Positions 1-5,601 of a stretch of 5,617 nt of DNA are shown one piece after another. Positions within the stretch are counted from its first letter, which is position 1. Each line of letters begins with the position of its first letter. The DNA lies in assembly GCA_002694345.1 (NCBI GenBank), contig NZLV01000199.1, positions 1 to 5,617 on the forward strand. The letters are read 5' to 3'. The translations under genes and the position numbers were made by a program. The notes under the pieces were generated by a model. It was not told the origin of the DNA and ran no database searches. It worked only from the letters and a program-made list of their open reading frames with translations. This DNA is from Maricaulis sp. Lineage in GTDB: Bacteria > Pseudomonadota > Alphaproteobacteria > Caulobacterales > Maricaulaceae.

Positions 1-1
1 G

Positions 2-265
2 AACTGGATCACCCACCATTCCTCCGCCCACACCGATGCCATCGTGACCGAGGACCCCGACATCGCAGCGGTCTTCCTCAACACGATCGACAGCGCCGTG
101 GTCATGCACAATGCCTCGACGCAATTCTCCGATGGCGGCGAGTTCGGCATGGGGGCCGAGATCGGCATTGCCACCGGCAAGATGCATGCCCGCGGCCCGG
201 TGGGTCTCGAGCAGCTGACCTCGTTCAAATATCTCGTCCACGGCAACGGCCAGACCCGACCCTAG
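2..265 (+). CDS. proA: Glutamate-5-semialdehyde dehydrogenase (gamma-glutamyl phosphate reductase), C-terminal end, 5'-truncated by the window
   Basis: This is the last 87 residues of ProA, which reduces gamma-glutamyl phosphate to glutamate-5-semialdehyde with NADPH in the cytoplasmic proline biosynthesis pathway. The frame is open from base 2 to the TAG at 263-265. The fragment carries the highly conserved ProA tail: HTDAIVTED, then VDSAVV-like IDSAVVMHNASTQF, DGGEFGMGAEIGI, and HARGPVGLEQLTSFKY close to the C-terminus. The catalytic cysteine and most of the NADPH-binding domain lie upstream of the window, so activity cannot be judged here. A GTG at 44 opens the longest complete frame in this window but lies inside the conserved block and is not a real start. 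putP follows 51 bp downstream on the same strand with no visible terminator between, so read-through is plausible. Family identification is strong; integrity of the full gene is unknown. Confidence 0.95.
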   Translation, partial: NWITHHSSAHTDAIVTEDPDIAAVFLNTIDSAVVMHNASTQFSDGGEFGMGAEIGIATGKMHARGPVGLEQLTSFKYLVHGNGQTRP

Positions 266-316
266 GGCGACCGTTTTCCCTTTCGCTCCTGACGCAGACC
301 AATTCAAGGCAAGTTC

Positions 317-1960
317 ATGGATATTGAAGCTCTGATTTCCCTTGCGCTCTATTTCGTCCTGATGATGGCGATCGGGCTCTATGCCTATCGCGAATCCACC
401 AGTGACGTGTCCGGCTACATGCTCGGCGGGCGCCAATTGCACCCGGCCGTGGCGGCCCTGTCCGCCGGGGCCTCCGACATGAGCGGCTGGATGCTGATGG
501 GCTTGCCCGGCGCCATTTTCGCGACCGGCTTCTCGGAGTCCTGGATCGCGATCGGCCTGATCATCGGCGCCTATTTCAACTACCGGCTCGTGGCACCACG
601 CCTGCGCGTCTACACGGAGATCGCCGACGACGCGATCACCATTCCGGACTATTTCGAGAAGCGCTTCAACGACCAGTCCCGCACGCTGCGCGTGGTCTCT
701 GCCGTGGTGATCATCGTCTTCTTCACCCTCTACACCTCCGCCGGCGTGGTCGCGGGCGGCAAGCTGTTCGAGGCTTCTTTCGGACTGGACTACCGGCTCG
801 GCCTCTTCCTGACGGCCGGTGTCGTGGTGGCCTACACCCTGTTCGGCGGCTTCCTGGCCGTGTCCCTGACCGACTTCGTGCAGGGCTGCATCATGTTCGT
901 CGCCCTCGTCCTCGTGCCGATCGTGACCATCATGCAGCTGGGCGGCTTCGGTCCGACCACGGACGCGCTGAGTACGCTGAGCGTCGATGTCGGCGGATGG
1001 GAGAAACCCTATCTCTCGATGATCCCGCAGGAGAGTCTCGGTCTCGCCATCATCGGCATCATCTCCACCATGTCCTGGGGTCTGGGCTATTTCGGCCAGC
1101 CGCACATCATCGTGCGCTTCATGGCGGTGAAATCCCTCAAGGATGTCGTCACCATGCGCCGCATCGGCATGAGCTGGATGATCATCACCGTGATCGGTGC
1201 GGTGCTCACCGGCGCCGCTGGCCTGGCCTATGTGAAGAGCCAGAACATCGCGGTCGCCGAGGATGTCCACGTCGCGCGCGTCATCGACGCACCGGAGGAA
1301 GCCACCAGCTTCTCCGAGCTGGAGGACATCGACACGACCGGCGCCTTCTCGGAAGGCGAGCAGGTCATGCTGAGTGACCAGGAAACGATCTTCATCCTGC
1401 TCTCGCAGGTGATCTTCCACCCCTATATCGCCGGCTTCCTGCTGGCCGCCATCCTGGCCGCCATCATGTCGACGATCTCGTCCCAGCTCCTGGTCTCGTC
1501 ATCCTCGCTGACGGAGGATTTCTACAAGATCTTCCTGCGACGGGGGGCCAGCCAGAAGGAGCTTGTCCTGGTCGGCCGGATCTCGGTCTTCGTGGTCTCG
1601 ATGGTCGCCATCCTTCTGGCCTTCGATCCGAACAGCAACATTCTCAGCCTGGTCTCGAATGCCTGGGCCGGCTTCGGCGCTGCCTTCGGTCCGCTGATCC
1701 TGATGAGCCTGTTCTGGCGCGGCATGACCCGGGCCGGCGCAGTCGCCGGCATGGTGATCGGTGCCGCCACGGTGCTGGTCTGGATCTATGTCCTGCAGCT
1801 GTCGGGCGTGATGTATGAAATGGTTCCCGGCTTCATCGCCGCGGCGATCGCGATCTACGTCGTCTCCGGCATGACGCGGAAGCCGGACGAGCAGGTCACC
1901 GGCCATTTCGACGCCATGACCGACATCCTCAAACAAGGGAAACTGCCAAGCGAAAGCTAG
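317..1960 (+). CDS. putP: Sodium/proline symporter PutP (SSS family), with enlarged acidic loop
   Basis: This 547-residue inner-membrane protein belongs to the sodium:solute symporter family and matches E. coli PutP (502 residues, from memory) along its length. Visible motifs: LGGRQL (R39), SAGASDMSGW (53-58 region, where D54 and S56 correspond to the Na+-site residues D55 and S57 of E. coli), ISESWIAIGL-like SESWIAIGL, WGLGYFGQPH (W254 and Y258 correspond to substrate-site W244 and Y248), and AAIMSTISSQLL (S385/T386 correspond to Na+-site S340/T341). All key residues are present, so Na+-driven proline uptake is the confident prediction. Roughly a dozen hydrophobic segments run through it. 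The extra length is mostly an acidic, hydrophilic stretch at residues 306-356, between transmembrane segments. The ATG at 317 fits the family N-terminus and has a modest AAGG ribosome site at 306-309. The upstream neighbour is proA; a strong terminator follows. No putA is visible here, so catabolic or osmoprotective use cannot be decided. Confidence 0.96.
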   Translation: MDIEALISLALYFVLMMAIGLYAYRESTSDVSGYMLGGRQLHPAVAALSAGASDMSGWMLMGLPGAIFATGFSESWIAIGLIIGAYFNYRLVAPRLRVYTEIADDAITIPDYFEKRFNDQSRTLRVVSAVVIIVFFTLYTSAGVVAGGKLFEASFGLDYRLGLFLTAGVVVAYTLFGGFLAVSLTDFVQGCIMFVALVLVPIVTIMQLGGFGPTTDALSTLSVDVGGWEKPYLSMIPQESLGLAIIGIISTMSWGLGYFGQPHIIVRFMAVKSLKDVVTMRRIGMSWMIITVIGAVLTGAAGLAYVKSQNIAVAEDVHVARVIDAPEEATSFSELEDIDTTGAFSEGEQVMLSDQETIFILLSQVIFHPYIAGFLLAAILAAIMSTISSQLLVSSSSLTEDFYKIFLRRGASQKELVLVGRISVFVVSMVAILLAFDPNSNILSLVSNAWAGFGAAFGPLILMSLFWRGMTRAGAVAGMVIGAATVLVWIYVLQLSGVMYEMVPGFIAAAIAIYVVSGMTRKPDEQVTGHFDAMTDILKQGKLPSES

Positions 1961-1979
1961 GCATGCCCGACCCCGACCG

Positions 1980-2011
1980 AAAAGGGCCGACCCGCGAGGG
2001 TCGGCCCTTTT
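1980..2011. terminator. Bidirectional intrinsic terminator between putP and the convergent kinase gene
   Basis: A perfect 14-bp inverted repeat (1980-1993 with 1998-2011) closes on the GNRA-type tetraloop GCGA. The stem has a GC-rich core (GGGCCGACCC) flanked by AAAA on the left and TTTT on the right, so each strand reads stem then a run of T. It lies 19 bp after the putP stop and 2 bp from the stop of the minus-strand kinase gene (2014-2016). It can therefore end both transcripts. The short T-run is partly paired in the stem, which is usual for bidirectional terminators. Confidence 0.9.
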
Positions 2012-2013
2012 TG

Positions 2014-3762
2014 CTAGAGCGGCTGGCGGGACGGGTCGGCAGGCCGGAATCTCAGATTGACCTGGGTGCCCCCGTCCGGGCCGACCTGCCGGTCCATTTG
2101 CCCCTCAACCCGGCGCGCCATGGCCTGCATGATGGATGTCCCCATCCCCTCAACGACATCCTGAGCCAGGCCCTGGCCATTATCGCGAACGCTGACGCAC
2201 ACCTCACCTTCGTCACCGGACGAGATCGAAACACGGATCTCGCCGCCGGTCTCACCCTCGGGGAAGGCGTGCTTGAAGGCGTTGGTGATGGCTTCCGTCA
2301 CGAACAGGGCGACCGGGATGGCCTGTTCAGGATCCAGGGCAATGCCGGCATCATCGACACGCAGGTCAACGCCTGACTGCGCCTCACCGGTCGCCTGACC
2401 GAGATAGTGCAGCAATTGCTCCAGGAAGGCCTGCATCTCGACGGTGCGCAGATCGTCATTCTCGTAGAGCGTCCGATGCACAAGGGCGAGCGCATTGATC
2501 CGGCCCCGGGCCTCGATCAGGACCCGCCGCGCTTCCTCGTCCGGAGTCCGGCGGGCCTGGATGTTCAGCAGGCTCATCGTGACCTGGAGATTATTCTTCA
2601 CCCGGTGATGGATTTCCCGCAGCAGGGCACCCCGCTGATCCGCCAGGCTTTCGAGCTCCTCATTGCGCGCCTTCAGGTCGCCGGCCATCGACGCCATCGT
2701 GTCCGCCAGGGTCCGGATTTCCAGCGGCGCGCCGCTGGCCCGAACCGGCTGCACATCCAGTCGCCCGGCACCGTACAGCCGGGCCACACGCCCGAGATAG
2801 ACCAGCCAGCGCAGCACCAGGAAGCCGACGGCCAGGGAGACGCAGATCAGGGCCAGCAACCACATCAGGGACGGAACGAGGACGGTTCCGACGATATCGA
2901 AGCCTGCCCAGCTTCCCATCAGCAAGGCCGGAGAAATCAGGGCCAGCTGCACACCCCGGCCGGTCAGCGGGGCGATCAGGATCACCTTGCCAGGCGCTTC
3001 CTCGACCTGTTCCAACACAACCGGCTCTCCTGTCACCCGCACCCGGGACAGCACGGACAAGGGCAGACGGGCCAGCCGGTCTTCCGCGTCGGTTTCGGAC
3101 AGATAGGCCAGATTGCCCTCATCATCACTGAGGGCCAGGCTCATCTCTTCGGGCAGATCCTGGGTCCGCAACAATGCCAGGGCAGTGCGCACATCGAGGT
3201 CGACGGCCACAGCGCCGGCGAACATGTCATCGGTGGGAAGCCGGTGTCCGGCCGTCATGACCGGCCGATGCAGAACCCAGTCGAGGTAGATGCCGCTGAA
3301 GCTCTCGGTCTGGCCGCCGATCAACCTCGCGAACCACATATTGCGGGCTGCATCAATGTGCGGCTCCGACTCTGCCGCCGCGCAGACCACATCGCCGTGT
3401 TCGTTGATCAGTTTGAGATTGGCATAAATGGGCTGGGCGGTTTGCAGGGCCCGGAGCACCTCGACACAGCGCTCCCCCCGCATCTCCAGCAATCCGGGAT
3501 AGCTGGCCAGGCCGGCGACCACACCGGCCGTGCGTTCCAGTTCGGCATCCAGTTCCGCCTTGGCGTCCATGAGGACAGACTGGAAGCGCGACAATTGCTC
3601 CCGGCGTTCCTCGTGAAACTCGATCAACCCCTGGGCGACGGAGAGGATCAGCAGCGGACTCAGGCTGAGCGTCAGCACAGCAAGGAGCTGGAGTCGCAAA
3701 CCCCGCCCGTTCTCTCCCCCCCAACGGGCACGCAGGACGCCCGTCAGCCAGTTGAACGACAT
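2014..3762 (-). CDS. phyK: Membrane sensor histidine kinase, HisKA_2 family, probable PhyK of the general stress response
   Basis: This 582-residue sensor kinase sits in the inner membrane. A short cytoplasmic N-terminus precedes TM1 (about 23-45). A periplasmic region follows (about 46-288) that looks like a Cache-type sensor, with a SGIYLDWVLHRPVM stretch at 156-169. TM2 is at about 290-318, then a HAMP-like linker (about 319-370). The HisKA_2 dimerisation/phosphotransfer domain carries EIHHRVKNNLQ (383-393; the H followed by RxKNN, H386, is the likely phosphoacceptor). The HATPase_c domain has an N-box (E490, N494, K497, H498) and G-boxes DNGQG (527-531) and GMG (539-541). All catalytic elements are present. 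It overlaps the 3' end of ecfG by 19 nt, as part of a nepR-ecfG-kinase operon. Caulobacter PhyK is likewise a HisKA_2 kinase with a periplasmic region, encoded beside the PhyR/NepR/SigT genes. The kinase family is certain; assignment as PhyK rests on architecture plus context. The sensed ligand cannot be told. The ATG at 3762 is the first possible in-frame ATG after an upstream in-frame TGA; no good ribosome site precedes it. Confidence 0.85.
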   Translation of the reverse strand: MSFNWLTGVLRARWGGENGRGLRLQLLAVLTLSLSPLLILSVAQGLIEFHEERREQLSRFQSVLMDAKAELDAELERTAGVVAGLASYPGLLEMRGERCVEVLRALQTAQPIYANLKLINEHGDVVCAAAESEPHIDAARNMWFARLIGGQTESFSGIYLDWVLHRPVMTAGHRLPTDDMFAGAVAVDLDVRTALALLRTQDLPEEMSLALSDDEGNLAYLSETDAEDRLARLPLSVLSRVRVTGEPVVLEQVEEAPGKVILIAPLTGRGVQLALISPALLMGSWAGFDIVGTVLVPSLMWLLALICVSLAVGFLVLRWLVYLGRVARLYGAGRLDVQPVRASGAPLEIRTLADTMASMAGDLKARNEELESLADQRGALLREIHHRVKNNLQVTMSLLNIQARRTPDEEARRVLIEARGRINALALVHRTLYENDDLRTVEMQAFLEQLLHYLGQATGEAQSGVDLRVDDAGIALDPEQAIPVALFVTEAITNAFKHAFPEGETGGEIRVSISSGDEGEVCVSVRDNGQGLAQDVVEGMGTSIMQAMARRVEGQMDRQVGPDGGTQVNLRFRPADPSRQPL

Positions 3763-4352
3763 ACAGAAATCTGTTCGAGCTCACCGAGCAGGGTATCCAG
3801 CGCCTCGGATGCCGACACGCCGTCGCCGCCCCGCTCCAGGACCGGCCCCGTCTTCAACACCTCCTGGAGGCGGATGCGGGCCCGATTGACGCGGCTTTTC
3901 ATGGTGCCGACGGCACAGCCGCAAATCTCGGCGGCTTCGTGATAGGCATATCCCCCGGCACCGACGAGCAGCAGGGCTTCGCGGTGCTCTTCCGACAGCT
4001 CCGCCAAAGCCCGGCGCACATCATCCAGCGCCATGACCTCGTCCTGGTCGACAGGTGCCGGCAGGGTTTCCCGCGCCTGGTCATCATCCAGCTGGACCTG
4101 GCGCCAGGAGCGGCGCTTGTCGGAGTAGAACTGGTTGCGCACGATAGTCATGACCCAGGCCCGGAAATTGGTCTGGGCGCGGAACTGGGCGCGACGGTCC
4201 CAGGCCCGCAGGAGCGCATCCTGCGCGAGATCATCCGCCGCATGCGGATCCCGCGTCAGGCCCCGGGCAAAGGCCCGCATGTGCGGGATGGCTTCACGCA
4301 GCAGCACCTTGAATTCGGCGTCAGGCAGCTGGGTCGGAGAGGTATCAGTCAT
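3744..4352 (-). CDS. ecfG: General stress response ECF sigma factor EcfG (SigT-like)
   Basis: This 202-residue ECF sigma factor directs RNA polymerase to stress promoters of the GGAAC-N16/17-CGTT type. Sigma region 2 spans about residues 15-85, with DDLAQDALLRAWDR (40-53) and TNFRAWVMTIVRNQFYSDKRR (61-81). A linker with acidic and Pro-rich residues follows (about 88-105). Region 4 spans about 110-163, with LSEEHREALLLV (119-130) and the DNA-binding helix-turn-helix around AAEICGCAVGTMKSRVNRAR (140-159), typical of EcfG. A 35-40-residue tail follows region 4. The frame stays open upstream to an ATG at 4466, but ATG 4352 is preferred: it has a strong GGGAGGG ribosome site 5 nt upstream, overlaps the nepR stop by 8 nt, and gives the family-like N-terminus. 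It is held inactive by NepR and released by PhyR~P, by family knowledge. The operon promoter is itself of EcfG type, which predicts positive autoregulation. Confidence 0.95.
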   Translation of the reverse strand: MTDTSPTQLPDAEFKVLLREAIPHMRAFARGLTRDPHAADDLAQDALLRAWDRRAQFRAQTNFRAWVMTIVRNQFYSDKRRSWRQVQLDDDQARETLPAPVDQDEVMALDDVRRALAELSEEHREALLLVGAGGYAYHEAAEICGCAVGTMKSRVNRARIRLQEVLKTGPVLERGGDGVSASEALDTLLGELEQISVCRSTG

Positions 4353-4566
4353 GATGGCCCTCCCGGCTTGGCGTTTCATCTTGCACGGCGGAGTCCGGAT
4401 CGCCGTCCAGAGCGGCGAGCAAATCCTCGAAACTTTCAGGCACCCCCTCCTCGAGGACACCGTCATACAGGTCGCGCAGGCGTTGCCCGATCATTTGCTG
4501 CCGCGAGCGCGCCGTATCCGCATCGACCAGTTTGGGGTGGCGGCTGATTCCACTTTCATCGCGCAT
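4345..4566 (-). CDS. nepR: Anti-sigma factor NepR
   Basis: This 73-residue cytoplasmic protein matches the small NepR family, which binds EcfG in unstressed cells and is titrated away by phosphorylated PhyR. The diagnostic core is visible: IGQRLRDLYDGVLEEGVPESFEDLLAAL (residues 26-53), which corresponds to the two helices that clamp the sigma or sigma-like domain. Both ends (1-20 and 55-73) are polar and probably disordered, as is normal for the family. It is the first gene of the operon. Its TGA lies within an ATGACTGA overlap with the ecfG start (8 nt shared), suggesting translational coupling and matched stoichiometry of sigma and anti-sigma. The ATG at 4566 has only a weak ribosome site (AAG close to the start, GGA further away). 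An EcfG-type promoter sits about 80 bp upstream. Identification is strong because both the sequence core and the genomic context agree. Confidence 0.94.
   Translation of the reverse strand: MRDESGISRHPKLVDADTARSRQQMIGQRLRDLYDGVLEEGVPESFEDLLAALDGDPDSAVQDETPSREGHHD
4358..4364 (-). promoter_or_regulatory. Ribosome binding site that fixes the ecfG start
   Basis: On the minus strand the sequence reads GGGAGGG, five bases before the ATG at 4352-4350. It lies inside the nepR coding region near its end. It is the best Shine-Dalgarno match in the operon and decides for the 202-residue EcfG over the form starting at 4466. It may also let ecfG be translated at least partly independently of nepR termination. 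Confidence 0.75.
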
Positions 4567-4613
4567 GTCTTGCCAATCGTCCGTGTCGATCGCTTCGCCG
4601 AGTGTAACATGGA

Positions 4614-4630
4614 CCGTGACGAAATCACGG
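4614..4630 (-). other. Small hairpin in the predicted nepR-ecfG leader
   Basis: CCGTGA (4614-4619) pairs perfectly with TCACGG (4625-4630) across a 5-base loop. With a start site expected about 6-8 bases beyond the minus-strand CGTT element, this hairpin would lie almost at the 5' end of the nepR-ecfG-kinase transcript. It may protect the mRNA end or be chance; no known riboswitch or leader family is recognised. Confidence 0.35.
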
Positions 4631-4643
4631 CAGGCCCGTTCTC

Positions 4644-4668
4644 AACGCCCGAATTCCGGAATGGTTCC
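4644..4668 (-). promoter_or_regulatory. EcfG-type (general stress) promoter for nepR-ecfG-kinase
   Basis: The minus strand reads GGAAC (4668-4664), a 16-base spacer (4663-4648), then CGTT (4647-4644). This is an exact match to the well-known alphaproteobacterial GSR promoter GGAAC-N16/17-CGTT. It faces nepR and leaves a leader of roughly 70 bases. The sigma factor encoded in the operon should therefore activate its own transcription. The spacer contains the palindrome ATTCCGGAAT. Confidence 0.88.
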
Positions 4669-4669
4669 G
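4653..4669. repeat. Overlapping palindromes inside the leftward promoter
   Basis: ATTCCGGAAT (4653-4662) is a perfect 10-bp palindrome within the spacer of the nepR promoter. CGGAA (4657-4661) is also repeated inverted as TTCCG (4665-4669), overlapping the GGAAC -35 element. Such symmetry could be an operator for a dimeric regulator or simply follow from repeating GGAA. No specific regulator can be named. Confidence 0.35.
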
Positions 4670-4687
4670 AAAAAGTTCAGCCTGCCG

Positions 4688-4712
4688 GGAACCCGACGCG
4701 CGCTTATGCGTT
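4688..4712 (+). promoter_or_regulatory. EcfG-type (general stress) promoter for phyR
   Basis: The plus strand reads GGAAC (4688-4692), a 16-base spacer (4693-4708), then CGTT (4709-4712), again an exact match to the GSR consensus with the same spacing as its divergent partner. Transcription should begin near 4719, giving a phyR leader of about 50 bases. The two -35 elements are back to back, 19 bases apart. Confidence 0.88.
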
Positions 4713-4724
4713 AAAAGGGAGAAC

Positions 4725-4744
4725 GGGTCCGGCCGAACCGGCCC
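4725..4744 (+). other. GC-rich hairpin in the predicted phyR leader
   Basis: GGG-T-CCGG (4725-4732) can pair with CCGGCCC (4738-4744) around the loop CCGAA, with the T at 4728 bulged; an alternative register pairs GGCC (4731-4734) with GGCC (4740-4743). It sits just downstream of the expected start site and upstream of the ribosome site. No known RNA family is recognised; it could be chance in a GC-rich leader. Confidence 0.3.
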
Positions 4745-4768
4745 CACAGCACAGGATCGAGAGGGTTC

Positions 4769-5548
4769 ATGGCCTTTTCTGAAAGCTTCAAGCCGCACAT
4801 CCCCTATCTGCGCCGGCACGCCCGCCTGCTGACGGGCAACCAGGCCCGGGGAGATGCCGCTGTCCGCGACGCCCTGCAGGCCGCGGCAGCTGGCCAGGTC
4901 ACGATCGATACCGAGCTGCCCCCGCGGGTCGCGCTCTACCATCTGTTCCACGCCTGCTGGCAGCCCGACCCGTCCAGCCCGCCGCAGCAGGACCGGCCCC
5001 AGGCCCATCTGGACCGGGTTCCGGCGCTGGCGCGGCGTGCGCTTCTCCTGACGTCGGTGGAAGGATTCCCGGCCCGCGACGCCGCGCGCATTCTGGGCCT
5101 GACAGCCACCGATATCGACTTGCTCCTGGTAGAGGCGCAGAACGCCATCGAAGCGGATTTGCGGACACGGGTCCTGATCATCGAAGACGAGCCGATCGTT
5201 GCGCTCGACATCGAAGCCATCGTGTCGGACGCCGGTCATGATGTGGAAGGCGTGGCCCGCACCCAGCGGGAAGCCGTCGACCTGTTCAGGGCGTCCGATA
5301 TCGGTCTCGTCCTGGCCGATATCCAGCTGGCGGATGGATCGTCCGGGATTGATGCGGTGAATGACATTCTGGCCGACCAGGATGTTCCGGTGATCTTCAT
5401 CACCGCCTTCCCTGAGCGCCTGCTGACCGGAGAACGCCCGGAACCGGCCTATCTGATCACCAAGCCCTTCATGCCGGAAACGGTTGCGGCGACGATCGGC
5501 CAGGTGCTGTTCTTCTTCGAGCCGGCCGAACCCGCGCCGGCGCAATAA
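4769..5548 (+). CDS. phyR: PhyR: response regulator with sigma-like domain, anti-anti-sigma factor of the general stress response
   Basis: This 259-residue cytoplasmic protein is the partner switch that, when phosphorylated, mimics EcfG and captures NepR. Residues about 1-125 form the ECF-like domain: a region-2-like part (1-65) and a region-4-like part (about 84-127, with LARRALLLTSVEGFPARDAARILGLT), which in this family no longer acts as a sigma factor. Residues about 133-250 form a receiver domain. The acidic pocket is in VLIIEDEP (E139, D140), the phosphoacceptor is D184 in LADIQL, the switch threonine is T212 in FITAFPERL, and the conserved lysine is K232 in ITKPF. All receiver residues are present, so phosphorylation is expected. 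A Pro/Ala-rich tail of about 9 residues ends the protein. A GAGAGGG ribosome site (4759-4765) lies just upstream of the ATG. The gene is divergent from nepR-ecfG-kinase and has its own EcfG-type promoter. The presumed phosphodonor is the kinase at 2014-3762. Confidence 0.96.
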   Translation: MAFSESFKPHIPYLRRHARLLTGNQARGDAAVRDALQAAAAGQVTIDTELPPRVALYHLFHACWQPDPSSPPQQDRPQAHLDRVPALARRALLLTSVEGFPARDAARILGLTATDIDLLLVEAQNAIEADLRTRVLIIEDEPIVALDIEAIVSDAGHDVEGVARTQREAVDLFRASDIGLVLADIQLADGSSGIDAVNDILADQDVPVIFITAFPERLLTGERPEPAYLITKPFMPETVAATIGQVLFFFEPAEPAPAQ

Positions 5549-5574
5549 TCACAGTGCTGTCCTGAACTCCACTT

Positions 5575-5601
5575 GCGGGAGGCTCGCCCCGGGCCTCCCG
5601 C
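5575..5601. other. GC-rich hairpin downstream of phyR, possible weak terminator
   Basis: GCGGGAGGC (5575-5583) pairs perfectly with GCCTCCCGC (5593-5601) across a 9-base loop, 26 bp after the phyR stop. No T-run follows on either strand, so it does not meet the usual intrinsic terminator pattern. It may be a Rho-assisted end or a 3'-end stabilising structure. Nothing else is recognisable in 5549-5617. Confidence 0.45.

Noticed and set aside
266..316. Possible stress promoter between proA and putP (a CGTT occurs in the gap)
   Set aside because: No GGAAC lies 16-17 bases upstream of it, so the EcfG pattern is not met.
1499..1936. Minus-strand frame opposite the 3' half of putP
   Set aside because: It is a shadow of putP, rich in Asp, Arg and Gly, without ribosome site or homology cues.
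2872..2890. Inverted repeat CGGAAC/GTTCCG inside the kinase gene resembling the GGAAC -35 element
   Set aside because: No CGTT element lies at the required distance on either side, and it encodes ordinary transmembrane-segment residues of the kinase.
2407..3942. Long plus-strand open frame (511 codons) opposite the kinase and ecfG genes
   Set aside because: It is rich in Gln, His, Arg and Pro with no recognisable domain, and lies antisense to a clearly conserved kinase. It is a typical GC-rich mirror frame.
4353..4466. N-terminal extension of EcfG from the ATG at 4466
   Set aside because: The extra 38 residues lie within nepR in another frame, look unlike any sigma-factor N-terminus, and lack the strong ribosome site found before ATG 4352.
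4135..4782. Plus-strand frame opposite ecfG and nepR reaching into phyR
   Set aside because: It is antisense to two conserved genes and spans both promoters; no domain is visible.
4625..5545. Minus-strand open frame (306 codons) opposite phyR and running into the promoter region
   Set aside because: It is antisense to phyR, has Arg/Gly/Asp-rich low-information composition, and would have to cross the divergent promoter region.
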